Below, one piece after another: positions 8,408 through 16,658 of a stretch of 64,000 nt of DNA. The position numbers and the translations under genes were made by a program. The DNA lies in NCBI RefSeq assembly GCF_001044425.1, contig NZ_LFML01000008.1, positions 48,577-112,576 on the forward strand, in the 5' to 3' direction. Under the pieces are notes generated by a model, which had not been told where the DNA came from, did not search any database, and was given only the letters and a program-made list of their open reading frames with translations. Numbering within the stretch: position 1 is the first letter of the stretch; each line of letters starts with the position of its first letter. This stretch comes from Streptomyces roseus (GTDB lineage Bacteria; Actinomycetota; Actinomycetes; Streptomycetales; Streptomycetaceae).

Positions 8408-9634
8408 TCAGGCGGCCGTCGTGACGCCCGACTCGCGCGCGCGGGAGGCCGGGAGGCGCGAGACGCGCAGCCACGCCGCCCCGGCCTTCAGGGCCGAGCC
8501 GGCCGCCAGGCCCCAGGCGGCGCCCGCCACCCCCGCCAGCGCGTACCCGCCGAGCAGCAGGGCCACCGACAGCAGCGAGAAGACCACCTGGAGGGAGAGC
8601 GTCGCCCTCGGGTTGAGGACGCGCAGGGTGAGCAGGGCGCACGTGCCGAGCCCCATCACCGCGTACTGGGCCCCGGTGGCCGGGAGCAGGGCGCAGGCCG
8701 CGGCCCAGGTGTCGCCCAGCAGTTGCCGGCCCACGCGCGCGGGCAGCGCGTACAGGACCGCACCCCAGCCCGCGCCCAGCAGCGCCAGCACACCGCCCAT
8801 GGCCACCGTCAGCCGGACCACGCCCCGCTTGCCGGACGCGCGCCCCACCACCGGCGGGCCGAACGCGTTCGCCGAGTTGAACAGGACGTTCAGCGGGCCG
8901 AACAAGGTCGTGGCACCCCGCAGCGCGCCCACCGCCAACGGGGTCGCGAACAGGCCGAGCCCCAGCACCGCCAGCTGGCTGGAACCGTTGCCCACCGCGA
9001 ACTCGACCACGAACCGCTGACCGAGGTGCCCGCGCCGCAGGTACGGCCGCAGATCGGCCGCCGAGCCCCGGACGTACGGGCGCAGCAGCGCCAGGCCCAG
9101 CGCCAGCGCCGGCAGCGCCGAGACCCCCCACACCAGCACCAGCCGCCCCGCCGAAGCCCCTTCGGGCTGGAGCAGCAGCGCGGCGACGACGCACACGAGC
9201 CGCAGCGCGTCCGCGGCCAGCGCCCGCTCGGGGGTCCGCAGCGCCGAGAAGCAGTACCGCAGCCCGTCCTGGACGAGCACCAGCGGCAGTACGAGGCCCA
9301 GCGCGAGGAAGGCCCGGCCCCCGGTCCCGGGTACGACGAGGCCGACGGCGGCCAGCAGCACCCCGGCGGCTGCCGAGGCGGCCGCCGTGAAGGCCAGGCC
9401 CGAACGGCACACCGCGCCCAGCCGGTCCTCGTCCTTCTCCAGCACCACCGTCTGGCCGACGTAGGCCATGTTCAGCCCGAGGAGCACGCTGAACGTCACG
9501 TACACCATCGAGAAGTCGGCGAACCCGGACGCCGAGGACAGCCGGGCCGCCAGCACCAGCACCAGGATGTTGGTGGCGCTGGACGCGGCCTGGTCGAGGA
9601 CCGAGGAGACGGCGGCGAGGCCGCGCCGGCTCAT
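8408..9634 (-). CDS. Wzx-like polysaccharide flippase (MATE/MVF superfamily)
   Basis: Membrane transporter of 408 aa expected to flip lipid-linked repeat units across the membrane. About twelve hydrophobic helices are visible, starting with SVLDQAASSATNILVLVLAARLSSASGF, the usual first helix of polysaccharide biosynthesis flippases (DQ...N, followed by the conserved FGDFS-like segment, here FADFSMVY). Its ATG at 9634 overlaps the stop of the Wzz-like gene (ATGA). It is the last gene of a coupled minus-strand operon: glycosyltransferase, Wzz-like, flippase. Convergent with the polymerase, with only 34 bp between the stops. Confidence 0.85.
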   Translation of the reverse strand: MSRRGLAAVSSVLDQAASSATNILVLVLAARLSSASGFADFSMVYVTFSVLLGLNMAYVGQTVVLEKDEDRLGAVCRSGLAFTAAASAAAGVLLAAVGLVVPGTGGRAFLALGLVLPLVLVQDGLRYCFSALRTPERALAADALRLVCVVAALLLQPEGASAGRLVLVWGVSALPALALGLALLRPYVRGSAADLRPYLRRGHLGQRFVVEFAVGNGSSQLAVLGLGLFATPLAVGALRGATTLFGPLNVLFNSANAFGPPVVGRASGKRGVVRLTVAMGGVLALLGAGWGAVLYALPARVGRQLLGDTWAAACALLPATGAQYAVMGLGTCALLTLRVLNPRATLSLQVVFSLLSVALLLGGYALAGVAGAAWGLAAGSALKAGAAWLRVSRLPASRARESGVTTAA

Positions 9635-11418
9635 CTGCGGCCCATGCGCACCGTGCGCAGGGCCACCGTGTCCGTCCCGTCACCCGGAATGTGCTGCTCG
9701 GCCTCGGCCTGCCGGTGCGCCTGCTGCCCCTGCTGCCCCTGGCCCTGGTTCGGCTGCCGCGTGAGCGGCTGGGCCTGCGGCGCGGACGGCCGCGAGGCCG
9801 GCGCCGGGGCGGGGGACGAGGCCTTCGCCTTGCCGCCGCGCCCGCGCTTCTCACCCGGCAGCGGTGCGTGCAGCACCGCGCCGAGCACCGTGCCGCCGGC
9901 GCCGCTGATCAGCTCGCGGATCCGGGACAGGTCGCTGCGGTGGACGGCGCGCGGGTCGCAGACGACCAGGACGCCGTCGACGCGGTCGACGAGCGCGAGG
10001 GCGTCGGCGTACGAGAGGACGGGCGGCGCGAGCACGACGACCGTGGAGTTGGGGGAGTCGGCCTCGGAGATCAGGCGGGTGGCGCGCGGGGAGGTCAGCG
10101 CGCGGGCCACGTTGCGCACCGGCTCGCCCGGGATCAGGTGGAAGTCGCCCGACTCACCGGCGTCGACGACGAGCTGGCGCCCGTCGGGCCAGTCGGTGTC
10201 CCCGTGGGCCGCGCCGTCGCCGGAGGCGCCGCCCGGAGCCTGGCTCCAGCGCGGCCGTCCCACGCCGGTCGGCAGCTGGCTGGCCAGCACCGGCGTACGC
10301 AGGTCGGCCTCGATGAGCAGGACGTCCTTGCCGGTCTCCGCGAAGGACGCGGCGAGGTTCACGGCCGCCGCGGCGGCCGTCTCGCTGCTGCCGCGCGGGG
10401 CGACGACCAGCAGCCGGCGCCGGTCGGCGAAGCGGGAGTCGTAGGCGAGGCGGAAGGCCACCGAGCGGAACTCCTCGGCGAGCCGTGGGTCCTCCTCGCC
10501 GGCCGCGAGCAGCGGGCCGCCGCCGGTCTTGGGCCGCGGCAGGTAGCCGAGCACGGGGGCGCGCAGGGCCCGGGCGACATCGCCCTCGGAGCGCGGCGCG
10601 GGGTCGAAGACGAGCCGGACCCAGGCGGCGAGCAGCCCCAGGGCGAGGCCTACGGCCGCGCCGAGCGCCAGCGACATCACGAGGCCCGGACCGTCGGTGT
10701 CGGACGGCGGGGTCGCGGCGCTGGTGACCCGGCCCGGGCTCATGTCGAGGGCCTGGAGCTTGGCGATGTTGCCGTTGAGGGTGTTGACCTTGCTCTGCAG
10801 GTCGGTCTTCGAGGCGTACGCGGCGTCGCGGCCCGTGCCGGCCGGCATGGAGTTGATCTGCCTGACGAGCTCGTCCAGGTTCTTGGCGACCGGGTCGCGC
10901 TGGTCCTGGTAGCCCTTGACCATCTTGTCGCGGGTGACGTCGAGGGACTCCTGCCGCTTGAGCAGGTACGCCTCGGTCATCGCGTTGGCGCGGGTGGCGG
11001 CCTCCTTGGGGGAGGACGCGGTGTAGGTGAAGCGCAGCACCATCGTCTGCGGCGGGTTGGTCACCTGGAGGCCGCTGCGCAGGCCGGCGAAGTCCTTCGC
11101 GGTCACGCCGAGCTTCTTGGCGGCCTCGTTGGCTATGGAGGAGCTGAGCGCGACCTGCCGCTCCGAGCCGATGTTGATCGCCTTGTCGGGCGCCAGGCTC
11201 GGGTTGAACGGGTCGTCGGTGGGTGCGCGCAGCACGATGTCCGCGGTCGCGACGTACGTGTCGGACGTGGAGATGCCGAGGTAGACGCCGCCCAGCAGGC
11301 CGATGCCGACACCCGCCCCGAGGAGGCGGCGGTAGCGCAGGAGCTGTTTGAACTGGTCCCTGAGGAGGTCCGGTTCGTCCTCCGCCGGGACCGACGCAGG
11401 GCGGTTCGTCTCGATCAC
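9631..11418 (-). CDS. Wzz/BY-kinase-like chain-length protein with degenerate ATPase domain
   Basis: Polysaccharide co-polymerase of 595 aa expected to set chain length. N-terminal Wzz domain: first transmembrane helix at about 31-50 (LLGAGVGIGLLGGVYLGIS), periplasmic coiled region, second helix at about 240-262 (GLVMSLALGAAVGLALGLLAAW). The C-terminal half aligns with the BY-kinase/MinD-like fold: EEFRSVAFRLAY, a Walker A position reading APRGSSETAAAA, then VLLIEADLRTPVL. The P-loop lysine (GKS/T) is absent, and the C-terminal tail (about 535-595, rich in Gln/Pro/Ala) contains no tyrosine, so kinase activity looks lost. GTG start at 11418 overlaps the upstream glycosyltransferase stop (GTGA). 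Confidence 0.85.
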   Translation of the reverse strand: MIETNRPASVPAEDEPDLLRDQFKQLLRYRRLLGAGVGIGLLGGVYLGISTSDTYVATADIVLRAPTDDPFNPSLAPDKAINIGSERQVALSSSIANEAAKKLGVTAKDFAGLRSGLQVTNPPQTMVLRFTYTASSPKEAATRANAMTEAYLLKRQESLDVTRDKMVKGYQDQRDPVAKNLDELVRQINSMPAGTGRDAAYASKTDLQSKVNTLNGNIAKLQALDMSPGRVTSAATPPSDTDGPGLVMSLALGAAVGLALGLLAAWVRLVFDPAPRSEGDVARALRAPVLGYLPRPKTGGGPLLAAGEEDPRLAEEFRSVAFRLAYDSRFADRRRLLVVAPRGSSETAAAAAVNLAASFAETGKDVLLIEADLRTPVLASQLPTGVGRPRWSQAPGGASGDGAAHGDTDWPDGRQLVVDAGESGDFHLIPGEPVRNVARALTSPRATRLISEADSPNSTVVVLAPPVLSYADALALVDRVDGVLVVCDPRAVHRSDLSRIRELISGAGGTVLGAVLHAPLPGEKRGRGGKAKASSPAPAPASRPSAPQAQPLTRQPNQGQGQQGQQAHRQAEAEQHIPGDGTDTVALRTVRMGRR

Positions 11419-12650
11419 GGCTGCGGACCCCCAAGTGCTTCGTCTATCAGTGCGTCGATGCGGGCCAGGCCCGCGTCACGGCTCAGGTGGGCCGCCACGT
11501 GCCGGGGCCCGGCCGCCCCGAGCGCATCCGCGCCCTCGGGGTCCTCGGCGAGGGCCCGTACGGCCTTCAGCAGGGCGTGCGGGTCCTCCGGCGGTACGAG
11601 TACCCCCGCGCCCGAGCGTTCCACTTCCTGGGCCGTGCCGCCCTCCGCCGCGACGGACGCGATGACGGGCCGGCCGGCCTGGAAGTAGGAGGTCAGTTTG
11701 GACGGCACGCTCATGTCGAGCACGGCCGCGTGCTGTGTCACGGCGAGTACGTCCGCCGCCGCGAGGATATCCGGGAACTCTCCGTCGGCGGCAGGGGGGA
11801 TGATGTCCAGATTCGGCACGTCTGCCGCGAGGTCGGCGAGGGCGGCGCGCTGACTGCCGTCGCCCATGAGGACGAAACGGACACCCGGATCCAGGCGGGC
11901 GGCGCCCACGAGCACTTCGAGGCCCTGCTTGAGGCCCATGTTCCCGGAGTGCAGGACGACCGGCTCGCCCGGCGCCCAGCCGAGGTGGCGCCGGGTCTGG
12001 CCGCGCGGCCGGGTGGGCTGCGGCACGTGGGACCAGTTGGGTACCAGGCGGATCCTGCTCGGGTCCACGCCCATGCCCACGACCCGGTCCACGAAGGTCT
12101 CGTGGATGACGCCGACCAGCGTGGCCCGCTTGAGGGCGTACGCCTCCGCGCGCCCGGCGACGGCGGCCGCCTTGTCGCCGCCGCTGATGCCGCTCTGCGC
12201 GGCGGCGGCGCCCATCAGGTCCTGGACGACCGGGATGAAGGGGACCTTCCAGCGCGCGGCGAGCCGGGCGGCGAGCACCCCGCCGGCCAGGCTGGGCATC
12301 TGGGCCATGACCGCGTCGGGGCGCGGCATCCGGGGCGGGGCCACGGCGCCGTGCAGCAGAATCGATCCTTCAAAAAGGGCCCGTTTGACGGCGGTCTGGC
12401 GGGGCGGCACGGTGTGCGCACGCCGGTGCACGGTCACACCCGCGCGCCGTTCCGTGCGCCGGAGCGCCCCCTTGTACTCCGGCTCCAGCGACCACGACGG
12501 GTAGTGCGGCATGCCGGCGAGCACATGCGTGTCGTGGCCGAGATCCGCCCAGTGCTCCGCGATCTGGGTGGCGTACGGCCCAATCCCCGCGTGCTCGGGA
12601 GCGTAGTTGGTGGAAACCAGCAGCAGGCGCCGGTGACCGGATCTCGACAC
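11415..12650 (-). CDS. family 4 glycosyltransferase (WbuB-like)
   Basis: GT-B glycosyltransferase (411 aa from GTG 12650) of the WbuB/WcaI group, acting on the lipid-linked precursor. It has the hallmark N-terminus RLLLVSTNYAPEHAGIGPYATQIAEHW, then HVLAGMPHYPSW, and in the donor domain VVLHSGNMGLKQGLEVLV and PSKLTSYFQAGRPVIA with the conserved S-K and R-P-V-I-A. The GTG at 12650 is favoured because GGAGAAGGGG precedes it by seven bases; an ATG eleven codons upstream (12683) is possible. First gene of the coupled operon with the Wzz-like protein and flippase, divergent from the cytidylyltransferase gene. Confidence 0.88.
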   Translation of the reverse strand: MSRSGHRRLLLVSTNYAPEHAGIGPYATQIAEHWADLGHDTHVLAGMPHYPSWSLEPEYKGALRRTERRAGVTVHRRAHTVPPRQTAVKRALFEGSILLHGAVAPPRMPRPDAVMAQMPSLAGGVLAARLAARWKVPFIPVVQDLMGAAAAQSGISGGDKAAAVAGRAEAYALKRATLVGVIHETFVDRVVGMGVDPSRIRLVPNWSHVPQPTRPRGQTRRHLGWAPGEPVVLHSGNMGLKQGLEVLVGAARLDPGVRFVLMGDGSQRAALADLAADVPNLDIIPPAADGEFPDILAAADVLAVTQHAAVLDMSVPSKLTSYFQAGRPVIASVAAEGGTAQEVERSGAGVLVPPEDPHALLKAVRALAEDPEGADALGAAGPRHVAAHLSRDAGLARIDALIDEALGGPQP

Positions 12651-12742
12651 TGAACGTCCCCTTCTCCCCAGGATGATGCGCACGTCACCCTATTCGTTCA
12701 CCGACAGAGTGGGGAACGTGCACGCTATTGTCTGCTAATCCG

Positions 12743-12760
12743 CCACACCGGGGGGTGTGG
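12743..12760. promoter_or_regulatory. 7-bp inverted repeat in the divergent intergenic region
   Basis: CCACACC/GGTGTGG with a GGGG spacer lies between the glycosyltransferase operon and the cytidylyltransferase gene, 17 nt before the latter's ATG. It could be an operator or an mRNA hairpin near the ribosome site. Seen by eye only. Confidence 0.35.
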
Positions 12761-12777
12761 TCGCTGGGGGGTAACTC

Positions 12778-13284
12778 ATGACGGAGCGCGACATGTCCGA
12801 CCTTGGCGCACCTGCGCACAGTCCGTACCGAGTCGGGTATGCCCCGGGTGCGTACGATCTGTTCCATATCGGACATCTCAATATCCTTCGGCACGCCCGG
12901 AGTCAGTGCGATTACCTGGTCGCCGGGGTGGTCTCCGACGAGATGGCGGAACTGGCCAAGGGCCGCCGCCCGATGATCCCGCTCGTCGAACGCCTGGAAA
13001 TCGTCCGCAGCGTCCGGTACGTGGACGCGGCGTTCGTCGAGACGGTCCCGGACAAGGTGGAGACCTGGAGGCAGGTCCGCTTCGACGTGATCTTCAAGGG
13101 CGACGATTGGAGGGGCACGCCCAAGGGCGACAGGCTGGAGAAGGACTTCGCCGCCGTCGGCGTCGACGTCGTCTACTTCCCCTACACGGTGCACACCTCC
13201 AGCACCCAGCTGCGCCGGGCCCTCGACGCCTTGTCCGAGCCCCTGGACGCGCGAGCCGAAGCGCTCAGCGCGGAACGGCGCTGA
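12778..13284 (+). CDS. cytidylyltransferase-family protein (glycerol-3-phosphate cytidylyltransferase-like)
   Basis: Nucleotidyltransferase of 168 aa, TagD-like size and layout. The active-site motif is GAYDLFHIGHLNIL (HxGH at about residues 31-34), followed by YLVAGVVSDE, the RxxYVD block (RSVRYVDAAFVE), FKGDDW, and a C-terminal HTSSTQLR that corresponds to the family RTxGISTT segment. It would join CTP (or ATP) to a phosphorylated small alcohol such as glycerol 3-phosphate. The substrate is inferred from family only. A gene for a CDP-alcohol phosphotransferase converges on it and overlaps its last 20 bases, which makes a CDP-activated product the likelier reading. Confidence 0.85.
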   Translation: MTERDMSDLGAPAHSPYRVGYAPGAYDLFHIGHLNILRHARSQCDYLVAGVVSDEMAELAKGRRPMIPLVERLEIVRSVRYVDAAFVETVPDKVETWRQVRFDVIFKGDDWRGTPKGDRLEKDFAAVGVDVVYFPYTVHTSSTQLRRALDALSEPLDARAEALSAERR

Positions 13285-13987
13285 GCTCGCGGAACCACTT
13301 GGCGAGGAACGCGACCAGGAACAGCGCGGCGACCGCGCCGAGCCCCGCGTACGCCCAGCGGAACAGTCCCCCGCCCCCGAGGACGAGGAAGACCAGGCAG
13401 AACACGCCGTAGTCGACGGGCAGCAGCGCCACCGCGCGTACGGTCGACGGCGCGGCGGCGGGGCTCCCCGGCGCCGGCTTGGCCTTGAGCTTCTCGGTCA
13501 GCAGCCCGCCGAAGAAGGTCACGACCGAGGCGAACTGGAAGCCCAGCGGCACCAGCAACCAGCCGTGCCCGCCCGTCCCGTACGCCTCGGGGAAGCGGTA
13601 GAACGCGATCAGCACGCAGGTGTGCAGGGCGGTCAGCTTGGCGCAGTCCACCACGTGGTCCAGCCACTCGCCCGCCGCGCTGCCGCCCCCGCGCAGCCGG
13701 GCCAGCTGCCCGTCGGCCGAGTCGAAGGCGAAGCCGACGGCGAGCGCGGCCCACACCGCCACGCCCAGCCCCCACGAGGGGGCCGCCAGCGCCACGGCGG
13801 CCACGGCGGCGAAGCTGAAGGCGGCGCTGACCAGTGTCACCTGGTTCGGGGTCAGCCCGAGCGCGTACGACACGGCGGCCAGGTACCGCCCCGCGGGCCG
13901 GTTGACGAACCGCGAATAGAGCGACACCCCCTTCGCCGACTTCTGCGCCCCGCGCAGCTCCCGCAGCGCGGTCCCGACCTTCGCCAT
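13265..13987 (-). CDS. CDP-alcohol phosphatidyltransferase family protein
   Basis: Integral membrane enzyme of 240 aa that transfers an alcohol phosphate from CDP to an acceptor. The complete family motif D-x2-DG-x2-AR-x8-G-x3-D-x3-D is present (DSADGQLAR...G...D...D, about residues 88-113). Roughly six hydrophobic helices are visible. The start is ATG 13987 (MAKVGTALREL); a GTG one codon earlier in the same stretch is an alternative. Its 3' end overlaps the convergent cytidylyltransferase gene by 20 bases. The acceptor (lipid, inositol, glycan) cannot be told. The pair may decorate the nearby polysaccharide or make a special phospholipid. Confidence 0.88.
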   Translation of the reverse strand: MAKVGTALRELRGAQKSAKGVSLYSRFVNRPAGRYLAAVSYALGLTPNQVTLVSAAFSFAAVAAVALAAPSWGLGVAVWAALAVGFAFDSADGQLARLRGGGSAAGEWLDHVVDCAKLTALHTCVLIAFYRFPEAYGTGGHGWLLVPLGFQFASVVTFFGGLLTEKLKAKPAPGSPAAAPSTVRAVALLPVDYGVFCLVFLVLGGGGLFRWAYAGLGAVAALFLVAFLAKWFRELSAVPR

Positions 13988-14180
13988 GCGTACCCCTGAT
14001 TCCTGCTGCGGCGGCACACGTGTACGGGTGCACGTGTGTACGAGGGCACATCATCGCAGGGCGGGCCAGGCTTCCCGCTCCGGTTGCCCGCGGACGTCCG
14101 GGAGCAGCGCGGCGGACAGGTTCGCGGCCGCCGCGCCGCCCGGGCTCTCCTCGGCGATCGGCGGCCTCGGGGCGAGCGCC

Positions 14181-16487
14181 TCAGCCGGCCACCCGCAGCA
14201 GCAGCACCGAGCGGGCCGGCACCGTCAGCCTCTCCCCGCCCCGGTGCCTGGTGCCGGGGGGCGCCGCCTGGTCCTCCCGCGCGGTGTCCAGTACCAGCTC
14301 GTACCCCGCCGCCCACGGCGCGCCCGGCAGCACCCACTCCACCGGCCGGTCCCCGGCGTGCAGCAGCGCCAGGAAGCTGTCGTCGTCGACCTGCCGCCCG
14401 CGCTCGTCCCGGCCCGGAATGTCCCGCCCCGACAGGTACATGCCGAGCGCGGCGGCGGGGGCGTACCAGTCCCGCTCCGTCATCTCCTTGCCCGCCGGGG
14501 TGAACCAGGCCAGGTCCCGCAGCCCGTCCGCGCCCCGCGGGCGCCCGGAGAAGAAGGCCCGCCGGCGCAGCACCGGATGCGCCTGGCGCAGTGCCACCAG
14601 CCGCGCGGCCAGCGCGAACAGCTCCTGCCAGACCGGATCCTCCAGCAGCGACCAGTCCACCCAGCCCGTCTCGTTGTCCTGGCAGTACGCGTTGTTGTTG
14701 CCGCCCTGCGTGCGCCCGAACTCGTCCCCGGCCACCAGCATCGGCACCCCGGTCGACAGCAGCAGCGTGGTCAGCAGATTGCGCAGCTGCCGCCGCCTCA
14801 GCGCCCCGACCCGGGCGTCCGCGCCCTCCGGCGGATCCCCCTCCACCCCGCAGTTCCACGAGCGGTTGTCGTTGGTCCCGTCGCGGCCCGCCTCCCCGTT
14901 GGCCTCGTTGTGCTTGCGCTCGTACGACACCAGGTCGCGCAGGGTGAACCCGTCGTGCGCCGTCACGAAGTTCACCGAGGCGTACGGCCGCCGCCCGCCC
15001 CACGCGTACAGGTCGCTGGAGCCCGAGAGCCGGTACCCGAGATCCCGCACGTCCGGCAGCGCGCCCCGCCAGAAGTCCCGCACGGCATCGCGGTAGCGGT
15101 CGTTCCACTCCGTCCACAGCGGCGGGAACGCCCCCACCTGGTAGCCGCCCGAGCCCACGTCCCAGGGCTCGGCGATCAGCTTGACCCGCCGCAGCACCGG
15201 GTCCTGGGCGATCACCGCGAGGAACGGCGACAGCATGTCCACGTCGTGCATCGAGCGGGCCAGGGCCGCCGCCAGGTCGAAGCGGAAGCCGTCCACCCCC
15301 ATCTCGGTCACCCAGTACCGCAGCGAGTCCGTGATCAGCCGCAGCACGTGCGGGCGCCCGGCGTGCAGGGTGTTCCCGCAGCCCGTGTAGTCGGCGTAGC
15401 GGCGCTGGTCGGACTGGAGCCGGTAGTAGCCCCGGTTGTCGATCCCGCGCAGCGACAGCGTCGGGCCCAGCTCGCCCGCCTCCGCCGTGTGGTTGTAGAC
15501 CACGTCGAGGATGACCTCGATCCCGGCCGCGTGCAGCGCCCGCACCATCCGCTTGAACTCGCCGACCTGCTGCCCGCCCGTACCGCTGGAGGAGTACCCG
15601 GCGTGCGGGGCGAAGTAGCCGACCGAGTTGTACCCCCAGTAGTTGCGCAGGCCCCGGCGCAGCAGGTGGTCCTCGTGCGCGAACTGGTGCACCGGCAGCA
15701 GTTCGACCGCCGTCACGCCCAGCTTCACCAGGTGCTCCACCGCGGCCGGGTGGGCCAGCCCCGCGTACGTGCCGCGCAACTCCTCGGGAACCCCCGGATG
15801 GCGCATCGTGAACCCGCGCACGTGCAGCTCGTAGATCACCGAATCGGCCCACGGGGTCTTGGGCCGGACGTCGTCCGCCCAGTCGTCGTCATCGTGGACG
15901 ACGACCCCCTTCGGCACGTGCGGCGCCGAGTCGCGGTCGTCGCGCACGGTGTCCGCGATGTACTGCTGCGGCCAGTCGCGGACGTGCCCGTACACCTCCG
16001 GCGGCAGGGTGAAGTCCCCGTCGACGGCCCGCGCGTACGGGTCCAGCAGCAGCTTGGCCGGATTGAACCGGGCCCCGGTCCAGGGGTCCCAGCGGCCGTG
16101 CACCCGGAACCCGTACCGCTGCCCGGGCCGCACCCCGGGCAGGAATCCGTGCCAGATCTCGTGCGTCAGTTCGGTCAGCGCGCACCGGGTCTCGGCGCCC
16201 TCCGCGTCGAACAGGCAGACCTCCACGGCCTCCGCGCCCTGCGCCCACAGCGCGAAGTTGGTACCGGCCCTCCCGTCCGGCCCGGTGCGGTACCGGGCCC
16301 CCAGCGGGTGCGAGGACCCCGGCCACACCGGCGGCCCCGGGCGCGTGACGCTCCGCAAGGCCGGTTCCCGGCCCAGGATCACCGGCCCGGACCACTGCCC
16401 TTTGACGTGCGGGGCGGGCGTCTCCACTGAGGTCACTGACTCCATGGCGGCGGTATCCACCGCCTCTTGCTCGGCTGCGCTCGACAC
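14181..16487 (-). CDS. glgX: glycogen debranching enzyme GlgX
   Basis: Glycoside hydrolase family 13 isoamylase-type enzyme (768 aa) that cleaves alpha-1,6 branches in limit-dextrin glycogen. An N-terminal CBM48 domain (about 55-150, NFALWAQGAEAVEVCLFD) is followed by the catalytic barrel with VIYELHVRGFT, VELLPVHQF, LDVVYNHTAE, the nucleophile region DGFRFDLA, the acid/base region LIAEPWDVG and FVTAHDGFTL. The GTG start at 16487 follows GGAGGCGGGCA. It stands alone on the minus strand, divergent from an L,D-transpeptidase gene with 171 bp between. All catalytic motifs look intact. Confidence 0.95.
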   Translation of the reverse strand: MSSAAEQEAVDTAAMESVTSVETPAPHVKGQWSGPVILGREPALRSVTRPGPPVWPGSSHPLGARYRTGPDGRAGTNFALWAQGAEAVEVCLFDAEGAETRCALTELTHEIWHGFLPGVRPGQRYGFRVHGRWDPWTGARFNPAKLLLDPYARAVDGDFTLPPEVYGHVRDWPQQYIADTVRDDRDSAPHVPKGVVVHDDDDWADDVRPKTPWADSVIYELHVRGFTMRHPGVPEELRGTYAGLAHPAAVEHLVKLGVTAVELLPVHQFAHEDHLLRRGLRNYWGYNSVGYFAPHAGYSSSGTGGQQVGEFKRMVRALHAAGIEVILDVVYNHTAEAGELGPTLSLRGIDNRGYYRLQSDQRRYADYTGCGNTLHAGRPHVLRLITDSLRYWVTEMGVDGFRFDLAAALARSMHDVDMLSPFLAVIAQDPVLRRVKLIAEPWDVGSGGYQVGAFPPLWTEWNDRYRDAVRDFWRGALPDVRDLGYRLSGSSDLYAWGGRRPYASVNFVTAHDGFTLRDLVSYERKHNEANGEAGRDGTNDNRSWNCGVEGDPPEGADARVGALRRRQLRNLLTTLLLSTGVPMLVAGDEFGRTQGGNNNAYCQDNETGWVDWSLLEDPVWQELFALAARLVALRQAHPVLRRRAFFSGRPRGADGLRDLAWFTPAGKEMTERDWYAPAAALGMYLSGRDIPGRDERGRQVDDDSFLALLHAGDRPVEWVLPGAPWAAGYELVLDTAREDQAAPPGTRHRGGERLTVPARSVLLLRVAG

Positions 16488-16658
16488 TGCCCGCCTCCAC
16501 GGCTCCTGGGTACCGTCGGGGGAAGGCAGTGCGGCCCCGGCGTCCCTGCTGGGGCCCGCCCCCGTGTGGTCCTTCCCACTGTTCTGCCCGAAGAGATCTG
16601 CCCGGAACGTGGCCCGCGCTCACGTTTCCCCCGGAGGGGGCCGGTCGTTGGAGGGATC

